This document shows positions 28,199 to 38,088 of a DNA stretch of 64,000 nucleotides, piece after piece. The notes beneath the pieces are model-generated. The model did not search any database, had not been told where the DNA came from, and saw nothing but the letters and a program-made list of their open reading frames with translations. Origin of the DNA: Pelistega sp. (lineage in GTDB: Bacteria; Pseudomonadota; Gammaproteobacteria; Burkholderiales; Burkholderiaceae_B). Location of the stretch: assembly GCA_030538255.1 (NCBI GenBank), contig JAUNUI010000016.1, positions 1-64,000 on the forward strand, written 5' to 3'. Position 1 is the first letter of the stretch. Every line of letters begins with the position of its first letter. Both the position numbers and the translations under genes were made by a program.

Positions 28199-28798
28199 AT
28201 GACAAACACACTTCCTCGTTTGATTCTTGCCTCATCTTCCAAGTACCGCAAAATGATGCTTGAGCGCTTTGGCATCCCTTTTGAAACACACTCACCCGCC
28301 ATTGATGAGTCTGCTAAACCTGGGGAAACACCGGTAGACCTTGCTATCCGCCTAGCGATAGAGAAAGCGCAGGCAATTAGTCTGCAATTTCCTGGTGCTA
28401 TTGTCATCGGTTCTGACCAAGTGGCCACCCTCGGATTAGCGCCAATTGGCAAGCCTGGAAGTTTTGTAAAAGCGCAACAACAGCTACGCCAGCTGAGTGG
28501 CCAACACGTACAATTTCACTCTGCCTTAGCAGTTACCAATGGTGAAAAACTACTGCATGCTAATATTATTACACATTGCTATTTTCGCACCTTGACTGAA
28601 GCCGAAATTGAACATTATTTACGCGTTGAAGAACCCTTCGACACAGCAGGCAGTGCTAAAGCTGAAGCCTTAGGCATCACCTTAATGGACAAGATGACAA
28701 GCGATGATCCAACCGCCATTATTGGCTTACCTCTGATTGAATTAGCCAAGATGTTACGTGAATTTGGCATCAACCCTACCTTACAAGCGAGTGTCTGA
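28199..28798 (+). CDS. Maf/YceF-type nucleotide pyrophosphatase
   Basis: 199 residues. LILASSSKYRKMMLERFG is the Maf signature; IDESAKPGETP and VIGSDQVATL supply the remaining conserved motifs. Relatives near yceD-rpmF (YceF type) hydrolyse modified nucleotides such as m7GTP. It is divergent from the yceD operon and shares one base with the next gene (TGATG). Confidence 0.92.
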   Translation: MTNTLPRLILASSSKYRKMMLERFGIPFETHSPAIDESAKPGETPVDLAIRLAIEKAQAISLQFPGAIVIGSDQVATLGLAPIGKPGSFVKAQQQLRQLSGQHVQFHSALAVTNGEKLLHANIITHCYFRTLTEAEIEHYLRVEEPFDTAGSAKAEALGITLMDKMTSDDPTAIIGLPLIELAKMLREFGINPTLQASV

Positions 28799-29505
28799 TG
28801 CATACCACACTACACTTAATTCCCGTTAGCCTCAGTGAGGCGCCAGCTAAACAATGGCTACCTGCTGATGCGCAAAGCATGGCCAGCCAAATTGATGTGT
28901 ATATCGCTGAGAACGCTAAAACTGCCCGTGCCTTCTTAAAATTGATCGGCACCGTCAAACCTGTTCAAGAAATCACAATCTATACTTTGAGTAGCAAGAC
29001 TCAAGATGGCGAAATTCAACAATGGCTCAAGCAGCCTGGACATGAGGGTCGTATTGGCCTAGTTTCTGAAGCAGGCTGCCCTGCAGTTGCCGACCCTGGC
29101 GCTAAAGTCGTGATGCAAGCGCACCTAATGGGGATTCGGGTGATTCCTTGGGTCGGCCCCTCTTCAATCTTATTAGGCTTGATGGCGAGCGGCCTTGAGG
29201 GACAACGCTTTGCCTTTCATGGTTATGCTCCAGTGAATGGCGCCGAGCGCGTGCAGCAACTTAAGCAATGGGAGCAACAATCTGCGAAGCTTGGACAGAC
29301 TCAATTATTTATTGAAACCCCCTACCGCAACCAAGCTATGTTTCAGTCACTTGTTGAGACGCTTAAGCCGAGCACACGCCTGTGTATTGCTCGCGCCTTA
29401 ACCAGTGAACAGGAGTGGATACAGACTCGCCGTATTTCAGAGTGGAAGAAACAAACTCCACCTGATTTAGATAAGCAGCCGACATTATTTTTATTTTTAG
29501 CTTAA
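28798..29505 (+). CDS. RsmI-like SAM-dependent methyltransferase
   Basis: 235 residues of the tetrapyrrole-methylase/RsmI superfamily. The motifs GLVSEAGCPAVADPGA (about 82-97) and WVGPSSILLGLMASGL (about 117-132) match SAM-binding loops of RsmI, and LFIETPYRNQAM is typical. This is the short paralogue common beside maf in betaproteobacteria, so the rRNA target of RsmI itself (C1402 of 16S) should not be assumed. It is coupled to maf by a TGATG overlap. Confidence 0.88.
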   Translation: MHTTLHLIPVSLSEAPAKQWLPADAQSMASQIDVYIAENAKTARAFLKLIGTVKPVQEITIYTLSSKTQDGEIQQWLKQPGHEGRIGLVSEAGCPAVADPGAKVVMQAHLMGIRVIPWVGPSSILLGLMASGLEGQRFAFHGYAPVNGAERVQQLKQWEQQSAKLGQTQLFIETPYRNQAMFQSLVETLKPSTRLCIARALTSEQEWIQTRRISEWKKQTPPDLDKQPTLFLFLA

Positions 29506-29694
29506 AAAGCTTCTTGGCGCATCAAGGATACGCTTCCCAATTTTGCCCACCTGCTTGTTTTGCTCACCTGCTTGTTCTTTGCTTATTTAGACGTAGAATT
29601 TCAAGCACTTAATCAGCAAGCAGAGCAAGATTAGTTATACGGTAACTCAAGTGGCAACAATACTCATTAAAGTGGCCTACACTGTCTCAGCGAC

Positions 29695-30525
29695 TTATTT
29701 CCCAGACAATACTTGCATAATCGCTGCTGTTTCTAGATCCAACATCCCATCATAACGAGCTGGCCGGTAATGCATCTGAAATGCGCGGATAACATTGCGA
29801 GTCTGCTCATCAAGTGTCCCTGTCAGCTCAATCTTATAACCAAGATGCTGCAATTGTTCTTGTGCCCAAGCAATACTGGGCAGACCCTCAGCCACATAAC
29901 GTGCCTGTTGGGCGGCTACATGCTCAGAATCAAACCAACGCCCCAAACCCGCTTGCGCTAACTGCTCCCAATCAAACCTAGGACCCGGATCTATCTTACG
30001 CTGGGGCGCGATATCACTGTGCCCTACGATATTCTGCGATCTGATCTTATGGCGCGCCACAATATCCTGCAACAAGGCAATGAGACGCCGCATCTGACTA
30101 GAACTAAAGGCATCCCAATCATCTCGACTCTCGGGAATTGTGTTGCCATGGGCCTTAGCACCAAGATTCACAATTTCAATACCAATTGAAGTGGCATTCA
30201 GGCCGCTTGTTCCATACCAAAAGCTCTCACCAGCATGCCAAGCGCGACGATTCTCATCGACTAGCTGCCACACTTGTGCTGGCTCATCATCGGTAATTAG
30301 GTAGTGCGCAGAGACGGCTTGCCGGGTCAAAATACGTAAAGAGTCTGGGGTAGTTTCCCAGGTATAATGCAGTACGACATGGCGCACCCGACTATCCTGC
30401 CCCTCGGCCTGGTACTGTGCATCGACCAAGGGCGTTCCCTGGCAGGCCACCAATAAAACTGCGCTAAAGAGCATGAGTGCCCTGTTTGAGAGACGCAATA
30501 AGCTAGGAAATTTAGAGAGTAGCAA
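29695..30525 (-). CDS. Lipoprotein N-acetylmuramoyl-L-alanine amidase (AmiD-like)
   Basis: 276 residues from a TTG at 30525, chosen because GGAGG lies 9 bases upstream and because it yields a clean lipoprotein signal with lipobox LVAC (Cys28). A longer frame from 30663 adds 46 residues without signal character. The amidase_2 domain has zinc ligands in VVLHYTW and GHSDIAPQRKIDPGP and the acidic GIEIVN; a peptidoglycan-binding domain ends the protein (LGYKIELTGTLDEQT). It would cleave the lactyl-peptide bond of muropeptides from the outer-membrane inner face. Confidence 0.88.
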   Translation of the reverse strand: MLLSKFPSLLRLSNRALMLFSAVLLVACQGTPLVDAQYQAEGQDSRVRHVVLHYTWETTPDSLRILTRQAVSAHYLITDDEPAQVWQLVDENRRAWHAGESFWYGTSGLNATSIGIEIVNLGAKAHGNTIPESRDDWDAFSSSQMRRLIALLQDIVARHKIRSQNIVGHSDIAPQRKIDPGPRFDWEQLAQAGLGRWFDSEHVAAQQARYVAEGLPSIAWAQEQLQHLGYKIELTGTLDEQTRNVIRAFQMHYRPARYDGMLDLETAAIMQVLSGK

Positions 30526-30674
30526 GGTGGCTGTCCTCCATAACAAGGCTAATGATAACTGCTGAGCGTGAAGCGTGTAATGTCTATTATTGTGACATTT
30601 TAGTCCTTGATTAGGCGCTTCAAGCCTCATCATCTTAGGATAGCTTAATCGATTATTTAGCATTAAGCACTAGC

Positions 30675-30762
30675 TGATTAACTGAACATGGGCGGTTTGG
30701 GACTGCTACGCAGTCCACACCTTGCATCTCCGCCGTGAACGGCAAAGTTTTACGACGCAACT
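30675..30762. repeat. 88-bp structured dispersed repeat, copy 2
   Basis: Same orientation as copy 1 at 255-342 and colinear without gaps. Both hairpin stems are kept: GGACTGC/GCAGTCC and GCCG/CGGC. It lies in the gap between the amidase gene and msrQ; no transposase is nearby. Confidence 0.85.
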
Positions 30763-30806
30763 CTATAAATTGTCTCCAGCCCACCCCTCAAGAATGGTTT
30801 AATCAA

Positions 30807-31454
30807 TTACTCAGACTTCGGCTTAATACTCGCCATACTTTCTTGCACTTTGCTAGCTTGCTTACGCTGATAAACCACTCGCCACAAAAGTAAGAATCCT
30901 AAAACCAGTGCCGCAACGATAACAGCGATATAGTCACTACCCTGATCCTGCATCTGCCACATATGCAGGAGTACCAACACAGCCACTACGTAGACCAATC
31001 GATGCAAACGACGCCAGTTACGTCCAAGCTTACGTACCATCGCTTGGTTCGAGGTCAGCGCTAAAGCAGTCAGCATCAATAAATTCAGCACCCCTATATA
31101 GATAAATGGGCGCTCTGACACACCAACAGCAACTAGCGAAAAATTCAAGCGACGATCAAGCCAGAACCAGAAAATCGCATGACAACAAGCGTAGAAGAAA
31201 GTAAATAAGCCGAAGATGCGACGCCACTTAACCAGCTCAGGCATCGTCAAATGCACCCTCAGTGGCGTAATGCTTAAGGTAATCACCAAAAAAATCAAGG
31301 TGCTTAAACCACTGGATTGCACCATAAAGCGTGCCGGATCAACCCCTAAATGGTCACCGAAGGCTAAGAATAACCAACGGTATACAGGAATGAGGCAGAG
31401 TACGATAAGCCAGGGCTTCAAGCGCTCTATACGGCTTGGCTGAGTTTGATTCAT
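30807..31454 (-). CDS. msrQ: MsrQ heme-binding membrane subunit
   Basis: 215 residues from the ATG at 31454 (MNQTQPS); an in-frame ATG at 31487 adds 11 residues. Six or so membrane helices with His residues in ACCHAIFWFW, RLHRLVYVV and LLHMWQMQ fit the MsrQ/YedZ ferric-reductase-like family, and NWRRLHRLVY is characteristic. MsrQ passes electrons to the periplasmic methionine-sulfoxide reductase MsrP. msrP, usually adjacent, is not seen in this window. Confidence 0.9.
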   Translation of the reverse strand: MNQTQPSRIERLKPWLIVLCLIPVYRWLFLAFGDHLGVDPARFMVQSSGLSTLIFLVITLSITPLRVHLTMPELVKWRRIFGLFTFFYACCHAIFWFWLDRRLNFSLVAVGVSERPFIYIGVLNLLMLTALALTSNQAMVRKLGRNWRRLHRLVYVVAVLVLLHMWQMQDQGSDYIAVIVAALVLGFLLLWRVVYQRKQASKVQESMASIKPKSE

Positions 31455-31490
31455 ACGACAACACCTTTTTTCCAATATTTTTTTCAATAC

Positions 31491-32147
31491 TTAGACTTTA
31501 CAATACAACTCAAGCAAACGCGCTAATTCACTGACATTTTCTGCGACTTTAGTCGGCTTCGAGACCATTAAATCATGTCGTGAATGCGCGCCATAAGTGA
31601 CTGCAAAGCTATCAACACCCGCATGATGCGCCATCTCAATATCATGGGTGGTATCACCAACCATCACCACATGCTGAGGTGCCACATCAAGCTCCTGCAT
31701 AATTTCATGCAACATCAGGGGGTCAGGCTTGCTAGCTGTTTCTTCGGCTGTACGCGTCATATCGAATAGCGGTGCCAATTGATGGTTCGCAATACCACGA
31801 TCAAGGCCTCGGCGGCTTTTGCCTGTAGCCACGGCTAACTGAATGCCGCCAGCTTTGAGGCGCTCTAATAACGCTCGCATACCTGCAAATAAGCGTAGGT
31901 CCGTATCACGCGTAAAGTAATGATAACGGTAGCGCTCAATAAAACGATCTATATTATGATCACCTAAATCTGGTACCGCCTTTCTTAAGGCTTCGGTTAG
32001 TGATAAACCAATCACCCAACTCGCTTGCTGATCTGTCGGGACAGTAATCTCTAAATCTCTACATGTCTGCTGGATAGCCACCACAATCGAATGCGTGGAA
32101 TCCATCACCGTTCCATCCCAATCAAAAACCACGAGTGAATATGTCAT
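31491..32147 (-). CDS. HAD-family phosphatase (phosphoglycolate-phosphatase-like)
   Basis: 218 residues. HAD motif I DWDGTVMDS (9-17), motif II AVATGKSRRGL and motif III/IV KPDP with VGDTTHDIEMA are all present. Family members next to rluC are annotated as Gph-like; the substrate is not known. It starts 284 bp after rluC on the same strand, and msrQ follows 36 bp beyond its end. The 32148-32431 gap holds only short repeated words such as CCTCAAG and no gene. Confidence 0.9.
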   Translation of the reverse strand: MTYSLVVFDWDGTVMDSTHSIVVAIQQTCRDLEITVPTDQQASWVIGLSLTEALRKAVPDLGDHNIDRFIERYRYHYFTRDTDLRLFAGMRALLERLKAGGIQLAVATGKSRRGLDRGIANHQLAPLFDMTRTAEETASKPDPLMLHEIMQELDVAPQHVVMVGDTTHDIEMAHHAGVDSFAVTYGAHSRHDLMVSKPTKVAENVSELARLLELYCKV

Positions 32148-32431
32148 TTAAAAATTTATCCTTATTGCAATAGAAAGCCGTCAAATACAACAATATGCAC
32201 GCTGGCTTTGAAAAATTAATAATCTCATTACACAGTGAGCGCTTTAATTACGCCTCAAGCCTCAAGCCTCAACACTTCGACTATCCTATACGCCATCGGA
32301 AGTCCTCAATCTATTGACGCACTCAGCTCTCTAACTAGCGTACATTTCCAGCCACTCATCTTTCGCTAACTTATGCGTCCTCTAGGCCTAGCGTTAAGCG
32401 CACGAACTAGCGCGTATTTCCATCAGCTCAG

Positions 32432-33382
32432 CTAGGCCTGGCGCTGTAAGCGCTCTAACAGCCGCTGACACTCTTCTGGCAAGGGCGCCTCCAAGCGTAG
32501 ACGCTCTCCTGTCAAGGGATGCGCAAAATCCAAGCGATGCGCGTGTAAGAACATGCGCTTAAAGCCCATCTTCACAAAGCGTTCGCGCACAGCATCCTGA
32601 CCATATTTTTCATCACCCACAATGGAATGACCTTCAGCAGCCAAATGCACACGAATCTGATGCGTACGCCCCGTCTTTAACTGCGCACCGACTAAAGTAT
32701 ACTCAGGATATGCAGTCAGTAATGTGACAATTGTATGCGCATAACGACCTTGCGCCTTATCCACACGCACTCGGCGCTCACCATCAGGGGTTAAGTACTT
32801 GGTCAGTGGATGCTTGATCTCTAAGCGCTTGGCTGTCCATTGCCCAACAACTAACGCCAAATAATGCTTATGTCCATCGGACTGTCGCATCATTTCGTGT
32901 AAAGCGACTAAGGCACTACGCTTTTTGGCAATAATCAATAAGCCCGAGGTCTCTTTATCCAAACGGTGGGCCAATTCAAGAAACTTCGCTTGCGGACGCG
33001 CCGCCCGCATTTGCTCAATCACCCCGAATGACACCCCACTGCCGCCATGCACAGCAACGCCTGCTGGCTTATCAATAACGACGATCGCATCGTCCTCATA
33101 GACAATAGGGAACTCAGCGCTAGGGACAAATTTCTTAGACTCCGCTTCGGCCATCCGCATCGGCGGCACGCGCACAATATCGCCATTCTGTAAGCGATAC
33201 TCTGAACTAATCCGTCCCTTATTCACCCGCACCTGCCCAGAACGAATCGCCTTATAGAGGTGACTCTTAGGCACCCCCTTACATTCTCGAATCAGAAAAT
33301 TATCGATTCGTTGTCCATCGCTTGCCTCGTCGACTTCGAGAAAGCGTACCGCGAACGTAGGTGTCTGGGGGAGTTTGTTCAC
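32432..33382 (-). CDS. rluC: 23S rRNA pseudouridine synthase RluC
   Basis: 316 residues. An N-terminal S4 RNA-binding domain (QRIDNFLIRECKGVPKSHLY) is followed by the catalytic Asp142 in AHRLDKETSGLL. RluC converts uridines 955, 2504 and 2580 (E. coli numbering) of 23S rRNA. The divergent rluC/rne pair is conserved in proteobacteria. Confidence 0.95.
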   Translation of the reverse strand: MNKLPQTPTFAVRFLEVDEASDGQRIDNFLIRECKGVPKSHLYKAIRSGQVRVNKGRISSEYRLQNGDIVRVPPMRMAEAESKKFVPSAEFPIVYEDDAIVVIDKPAGVAVHGGSGVSFGVIEQMRAARPQAKFLELAHRLDKETSGLLIIAKKRSALVALHEMMRQSDGHKHYLALVVGQWTAKRLEIKHPLTKYLTPDGERRVRVDKAQGRYAHTIVTLLTAYPEYTLVGAQLKTGRTHQIRVHLAAEGHSIVGDEKYGQDAVRERFVKMGFKRMFLHAHRLDFAHPLTGERLRLEAPLPEECQRLLERLQRQA

Positions 33383-33606
33383 TGTAATTACCTTGCTGCT
33401 GTTATTGCACTAAAGCGCTTATTTTAGCGCAAGCACTCAGGCTTTGCTGAGCAAATGCGTGTGCGGCTTAAGGCAAATGCGTAAGCGACTATAGAGCTAC
33501 TATGTAGGTGCTTTAAGAGCAACTGTATCGGCGGCTTAAAGCAAATGTGCAAGCGACTTAAGGAGAAAAAACAAAAATAAAAACCTGATGGAAAAAGAGG
33601 GCTTTA

Positions 33607-33615
33607 TGTTATAAT
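33607..33615 (+). promoter_or_regulatory. Putative extended -10 promoter of rne
   Basis: TGTTATAAT is an extended -10 element with a perfect TATAAT. No good -35 is visible. If used, the rne leader would be about 650 nt. Confidence 0.4.
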
Positions 33616-34223
33616 GGGCCACCCTTTTTAAAATAGCTTAACCCAGGGGCCAATAAGTCCTTGTTTTGCGTAGATAATTCTTGCCTTGATGAGTGCCTAG
33701 TAATAATGAAACTGGCTAATAATCGGTAAATCGGTAAGTTTTTCCGCCTAACAGACTTTAAGTTGGCACGCTGAGACCTATAATTTGTAAGCGCTCTCGC
33801 GTCGGTGTCACTATTTTTAAAGTTGCTATACAGCGCATGCTGGTTTTGATTTTTTTGTTTTGAATGCGGTAGCAAATCATCTACCCACAAAAATTACTAA
33901 ACCCCATTCGCTAGAATATTTGTGTAACTGCCTAAAATTTTAGCATTGTAGATTCAGGCGCTTTATGCTCGCTTTAAACTTTAACGTAAGTCATAAGCAA
34001 GCCTTAAAGCACAACCTCTGGTCTACATGTTGTAACCATTGATTGATGAATATATCACTTTCAACACAATTTGATCGCTGTCCATATAGTAAGTTTTGCT
34101 CTGAAACATTGACACTACTCGCACTATCTGAACATGCTGATGACACTAGGTCTATGTTGATCACATAGGCCTATATGGGCTATTTCTGCTTGCAGATTAC
34201 ACATGTTCTGTCGCAATTTAGGG

Positions 34224-34251
34224 TTAATGCATTCGGTTTTCGGTGCATTAA
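34224..34251 (+). promoter_or_regulatory. Hairpin in the rne leader
   Basis: TTAATGCA and TGCATTAA form an 8-bp stem with a 12-base loop, ending 25 bases before the rne start codon. It could serve in feedback by RNase E, as hairpins of the E. coli rne leader do; this is inference. Confidence 0.45.
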
Positions 34252-34276
34252 ATAAAAACCTAGAGAAGAACATACA

Positions 34277-37200
34277 ATGAAACGCATGTTATTTAATGCA
34301 ACGCATCAAGAAGAATTGCGCGTTGCCATTGTCGATGGGCAGAAATTGCTCGATATTGACATTGAGACAGCTGGCCGTGAACAACGCAAGGGCAGCATCT
34401 ACAAGGGTGTCATCACACGTATTGAGCCAAGTCTTGAAGCTTGCTTTGTCAACTACGGACATGACCGCCATGGCTTTCTTCCCTTCAAGGAAGTTGCCCG
34501 CAGTTACTTCAAAGAAGGCATTGACGTACGTAATGCACGTATTCAAGATGCCCTAAGCGAAGGTCAAGAGCTAATCATTCAAGTAGAGAAAGAAGAACGT
34601 GGCAATAAGGGTGCCGCCCTCACCACCTTCATCTCGCTTGCCGGTCGTTACTTAGTGCTCATGCCTAATAATCCTCGTGGTGGCGGTGTTTCCCGCCGCA
34701 TCGAAGGTGAAGAGCGCCAAGAACTACGCGAAGCTATGGATCAACTCAATCTGCCTGAAGGCATGAGCATGATTGCACGGACTGCGGGTATTGGTCGCAC
34801 CGTACCTGAGCTCGAGTGGGACTTGAAGTACCTCTTGCAATTATGGAACGCTATTTACAATGCGTCGACACAGTACCCTGCACCCGTTCTGATCTATCAA
34901 GAATCAAGCCTAGTCATTCGTGCAATTCGTGATTATTTCTCACCTGATATTAGCGAAATTCTGGTTGACACAGAAGCCATTGCAGATCAAGCCATCGCTT
35001 TCATGAAAGACGTGATGCCGGATAATGTCCATAAGGTTAAACCTTATCGCAACGCCATCCCCCTATTCTCTCGCTTCCAGATTGAGCACCAGATTGAGAC
35101 GGCTTACTCGCGCACCGTGCAACTGCCTTCAGGCGGCGCAGTCGTGATTGACCACACCGAAGCCTTAGTGGCAGTGGACGTGAACTCAGCACGCTCAACC
35201 CGTGGTACCGATATTGAAGAAACCGCTTTACGCACCAACTTAGAGGCCGCTGAGGAAGTCGCTCGTCAGTTACGTTTACGTGACTTGGGTGGTCTGATTG
35301 TGATTGACTTCATCGATATGGAAGACAATAAGAATCAGCGTCAAGTTGAACAACGCCTACGCGATGCACTACGTGTTGACCGCGCGCGCGTACAGATGGG
35401 TAAGATTTCGCGCTTTGGCTTAATGGAATTATCACGTCAGCGTCTACGCCCTTCACTCAACGAAGGCTCACATATTACCTGCCCACGTTGTAATGGCACA
35501 GGTGTGATTCGTGACGTTGAATCTAGCGCCTTAAATATCTTGCGTTTATTGCAGGAAGAAGCCATGAAAGAAAACACAGCGGCCTTGCATGCGCAAGTCC
35601 CTGTTGAAGTGGCGACCTACCTCTTGAACGAGAAGCGTGGCGATATCGTGAAGATGGAAAGCCGCTTGAAAGTCCGCGTCTACCTGATTCCGAATAAGAA
35701 CTTCGAAACACCGCACCATCATATTGAGCGTGTACGTTACGATGACCCGCGTATGGACGAGCAAAAGTCTAGCTTAGAGATGATTGAGCAGCCAGTTGCG
35801 ACCCCAACAACATGGGAAACTCAGAAAGAGAAAACCGAGGAAAAAGCCCGTCCTGAAGCCTTAGTAAAAGGCATCCACCGTGACACCCCCGCACCCGCTC
35901 CTACCCCAGCGGCGAAAGCCGAGCCTGAGCAACCTACCATGACCTTCTTCCAGAAAGTCATCTCTTGGTTTGCGCGTAAGCCGTATGAGCCAGTTGCAGA
36001 GACTTCGCCTAAAGAACATGCGCAGAAAAAAGCGCAAGGCCGTCAAGGACAGAAATCGCGTGATGGTGACAACCGCCAAAACCAACAGAATCGCCAAGGT
36101 CAAAACAATCGCCGTCGCAATGATCGCAATGCTGATCGCACGAATGAGCGCACCGAGGATGATGATAAGAACACACGCAATGCTAATCAACAAGGCAATC
36201 AGCAAGGTAATCGTCAACGCCAAGCACAAAACAAGCGCCAAGGTGAAGACAATCGTCGTAATGATCGCTCGCAAGATAATAAGGCTAACGAAGCTCGCTC
36301 AGCTGAGGTGAAATCACAGGATCTTGAGCAAGAGCAAAGTACCCGTAGTAATAACCGTCGTCGTTCACGCAATCGTCGTGATGATGATACGAATGTCGCG
36401 AATCAAGTCGAGCTTGCCGATAATGCGGCAGTTCAAGATACTGCACAAGCTGAAGTGACGCCGAATATTCCTAAGCGTCAAGTAGCGAAACCTGCAGTAG
36501 AGAAAGAGCTATTACCCGCTCAAGCTGCCGCAGCCCTAGCCGCTCAACGCGGTGAAGATGATGAGGACAGCGGTGCTGAACCACGTCGCCGTCGCCGCCG
36601 TCCACGTCGTAGCCGTCGTGCTGGTGATGAAGAGAAAAGCGTTGAAAACACGGCATTTGTACCGAACGAAATCTTACTCGAGCAACAAAGCCACGAGCCT
36701 TCAAACTTAGCGCCTTCAACCCTAGCGGCTGCTGGTGCCGTTGCCGTTGCAAGTGAAGTAGCCGCTGCCTCAGAACGTGTGTCTGTTGTGTCGCAAGAGC
36801 CGATTACCGTAGGCAATGACTCCTTGGCAGTAAGCTCTGTCGCAAGCCCTGGCGAACATACAGCCGTTGTCGAAACTAGACAAGCTGTTGAACCCGCAGC
36901 AACAGCTGTAGCGGTAGAAACCAAAGCACCCCTTCGCACTGAAGTCGCTAGTTCAGCAGTTCCTTCTGAGGCGACTCCAAGTGTGGCAGCGACGGCCAGT
37001 GAGACGGTGATTGAAACCGTTAAGCTTATCCAAGAAGTTGAAGCACCTTCTGTTGCTGAGACTGTGGTGACACCGACTGAAGTACACGTCTCAGCCGATC
37101 CAACAAGCTTATCTCAAGCGAATGAATCACCAGCGACTGAAGTGCAGGCTCCAGTAGCTGAGGTCGCTTCTGTCGATAATGTAGCTCCTCATGCTGACAT

Positions 37201-37741
37201 AAGCGACTTAAGTTCCGCTGGTCAAGCTCAAGCTTCTGAAGCGGCAGCTAGCATCAGCTCTGCTGAGGTAACTGAAGTTATCGCTCAAGTCCCTGCTGAG
37301 GTAACTGAAGCAGTCGCCCAAGTCCCTGCTGAAACAGCAAGCCCAGCACCTATTGAAGCGTCTCCTGTTGAAGCAACACCTACTGAAGCCGCGCCAGCTA
37401 AGGACTTGGCGGCTCCTGTGGACACTGTGGTTGAGACAGTTGCTATTGAAACCACAGCCCTTGAAACGGCAGCAGCTGAAACTGTAGCCCTTGATGCAAC
37501 AGCAGTCGATGCCGCTGAGATTGAGGCCATATCAGCATCAATAAGCTCAAGCAATGCCTCTATCAACAAGCAAAGCTTAAGCGATATGTTAGAGAATGCC
37601 GGTATGCAGTGGATCGAAACCAAGAGTGATGCTGTGACACAAATCACAGAAGCACCTGTTGTTCTTGGTCGAGCACGTAAACCAGCGGTCGTCATCCAAG
37701 AGCAAGCGTTAGAATTGGTAGAAACCAAATCTGAAGCGTAG
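34277..37741 (+). CDS. rne: Ribonuclease E
   Basis: 1154 residues. The catalytic half has an S1 domain (about 36-120), magnesium-binding Asp301 and Asp344, and the zinc-link CPRCNGTG with Cys402 and Cys405. After about residue 510 the protein becomes a low-complexity scaffold: Arg/Asn/Gln-rich stretches (about 580-710), an Arg cluster near 768-785, then a long Ala/Val/Glu/Thr-rich segment to about 1090, ending in a short ordered motif [20 protein letters not shown]. RNase E starts mRNA decay and rRNA/tRNA maturation; the tail would recruit partners of the degradosome and RNA. Residues 325-339 of the E. coli-type DNase I subdomain region are also conserved. Confidence 0.96.
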   Translation: MKRMLFNATHQEELRVAIVDGQKLLDIDIETAGREQRKGSIYKGVITRIEPSLEACFVNYGHDRHGFLPFKEVARSYFKEGIDVRNARIQDALSEGQELIIQVEKEERGNKGAALTTFISLAGRYLVLMPNNPRGGGVSRRIEGEERQELREAMDQLNLPEGMSMIARTAGIGRTVPELEWDLKYLLQLWNAIYNASTQYPAPVLIYQESSLVIRAIRDYFSPDISEILVDTEAIADQAIAFMKDVMPDNVHKVKPYRNAIPLFSRFQIEHQIETAYSRTVQLPSGGAVVIDHTEALVAVDVNSARSTRGTDIEETALRTNLEAAEEVARQLRLRDLGGLIVIDFIDMEDNKNQRQVEQRLRDALRVDRARVQMGKISRFGLMELSRQRLRPSLNEGSHITCPRCNGTGVIRDVESSALNILRLLQEEAMKENTAALHAQVPVEVATYLLNEKRGDIVKMESRLKVRVYLIPNKNFETPHHHIERVRYDDPRMDEQKSSLEMIEQPVATPTTWETQKEKTEEKARPEALVKGIHRDTPAPAPTPAAKAEPEQPTMTFFQKVISWFARKPYEPVAETSPKEHAQKKAQGRQGQKSRDGDNRQNQQNRQGQNNRRRNDRNADRTNERTEDDDKNTRNANQQGNQQGNRQRQAQNKRQGEDNRRNDRSQDNKANEARSAEVKSQDLEQEQSTRSNNRRRSRNRRDDDTNVANQVELADNAAVQDTAQAEVTPNIPKRQVAKPAVEKELLPAQAAAALAAQRGEDDEDSGAEPRRRRRRPRRSRRAGDEEKSVENTAFVPNEILLEQQSHEPSNLAPSTLAAAGAVAVASEVAAASERVSVVSQEPITVGNDSLAVSSVASPGEHTAVVETRQAVEPAATAVAVETKAPLRTEVASSAVPSEATPSVAATASETVIETVKLIQEVEAPSVAETVVTPTEVHVSADPTSLSQANESPATEVQAPVAEVASVDNVAPHADISDLSSAGQAQASEAAASISSAEVTEVIAQVPAEVTEAVAQVPAETASPAPIEASPVEATPTEAAPAKDLAAPVDTVVETVAIETTALETAAAETVALDATAVDAAEIEAISASISSSNASINKQSLSDMLENAGMQWIETKSDAVTQITEAPVVLGRARKPAVVIQEQALELVETKSEA

Positions 37742-37809
37742 GCTTAGGGCAATAAGCAGCGATGCGGTGAACTAAGCCGCTTCAGCTGCTTATTACACGT
37801 TTAGTAAGT

Positions 37810-37836
37810 AAAAAGACCGCTCAACGGTCTTTTTTC
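37810..37836 (+). terminator. Rho-independent terminator of rne
   Basis: AAAAAGACCG and CGGTCTTTTT form a stem around a 5-base loop, running into a T tract. It lies about 70 bp after the rne stop codon. Confidence 0.9.
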
Positions 37837-37977
37837 CGTTGCGCTGCTTTTATTACTCGTTCTACAGCAATATAATCGTAAGCTGGAGCATGTTCGCCAG
37901 ACAGTCAGACTCAGCAATATACTCGTTCTGCAACAAATATGATCGCTACAGTAAATATCCTCACTAAATACCAAGCT

Positions 37978-38018
37978 AAAAAAGGGGCCTAGAATAAATT
38001 TTCTAGACCCCTTTTTTT
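37978..38018. terminator. Bidirectional terminator between rne and accD
   Basis: AAAAAAGGGG and CCCCTTTTTT flank CTAGA/TCTAG, forming a long stem with T tracts on both strands. It can serve accD on the minus strand and backs up the rne terminator. Confidence 0.85.
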
Positions 38019-38088
38019 GTGTTCGACTGCTCTCGCAATAGTTCGATTACAGCTTAAGCATTTCTACCGCGCTCACTATCTCGCGCAA

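Larger units (their letters stand above)
33383..34276. other. Long rluC/rne intergenic region and rne leader
   Basis: 894 bases without a gene I can support. The rluC-proximal part (about 33440-33565) carries degenerate repeats of a GCAAATG...AAGCGACTTAAG unit. A promoter-like element lies at 33607-33615 and a hairpin just before rne at 34224-34251. An open frame at 33609-33890 on the minus strand has no recognisable protein character. By analogy with E. coli, a long rne leader is expected because RNase E controls its own mRNA through its 5' UTR. Confidence 0.6.
37742..38088. other. rne/accD convergent gap
   Basis: About 347 bases between convergent rne and accD. It contains two terminators (37810-37836 and 37978-38018) and an imperfect direct repeat of ACTCGTTCTACAGCAA near 37855 and 37922. 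No gene is seen. Confidence 0.7.

Noticed and set aside
33609-33890. 93-codon frame on the minus strand in the rne leader
   Set aside because: No motif, no ribosome binding site and composition typical of non-coding DNA.
35861-36274. Hydrophobic frame antisense to rne
   Set aside because: Its Ile/Leu/Val-rich composition is the complement of the Arg/Asn/Gln-rich RNase E tail.
36544-36939. Thr/Ala/Ser-rich frame antisense to rne
   Set aside because: Mirror of the Ala/Glu/Val-rich RNase E tail; no start signals.
37285-37728. Second Ala/Ser/Thr-rich antisense frame in rne
   Set aside because: Same reason: low-complexity complement of the coding strand.
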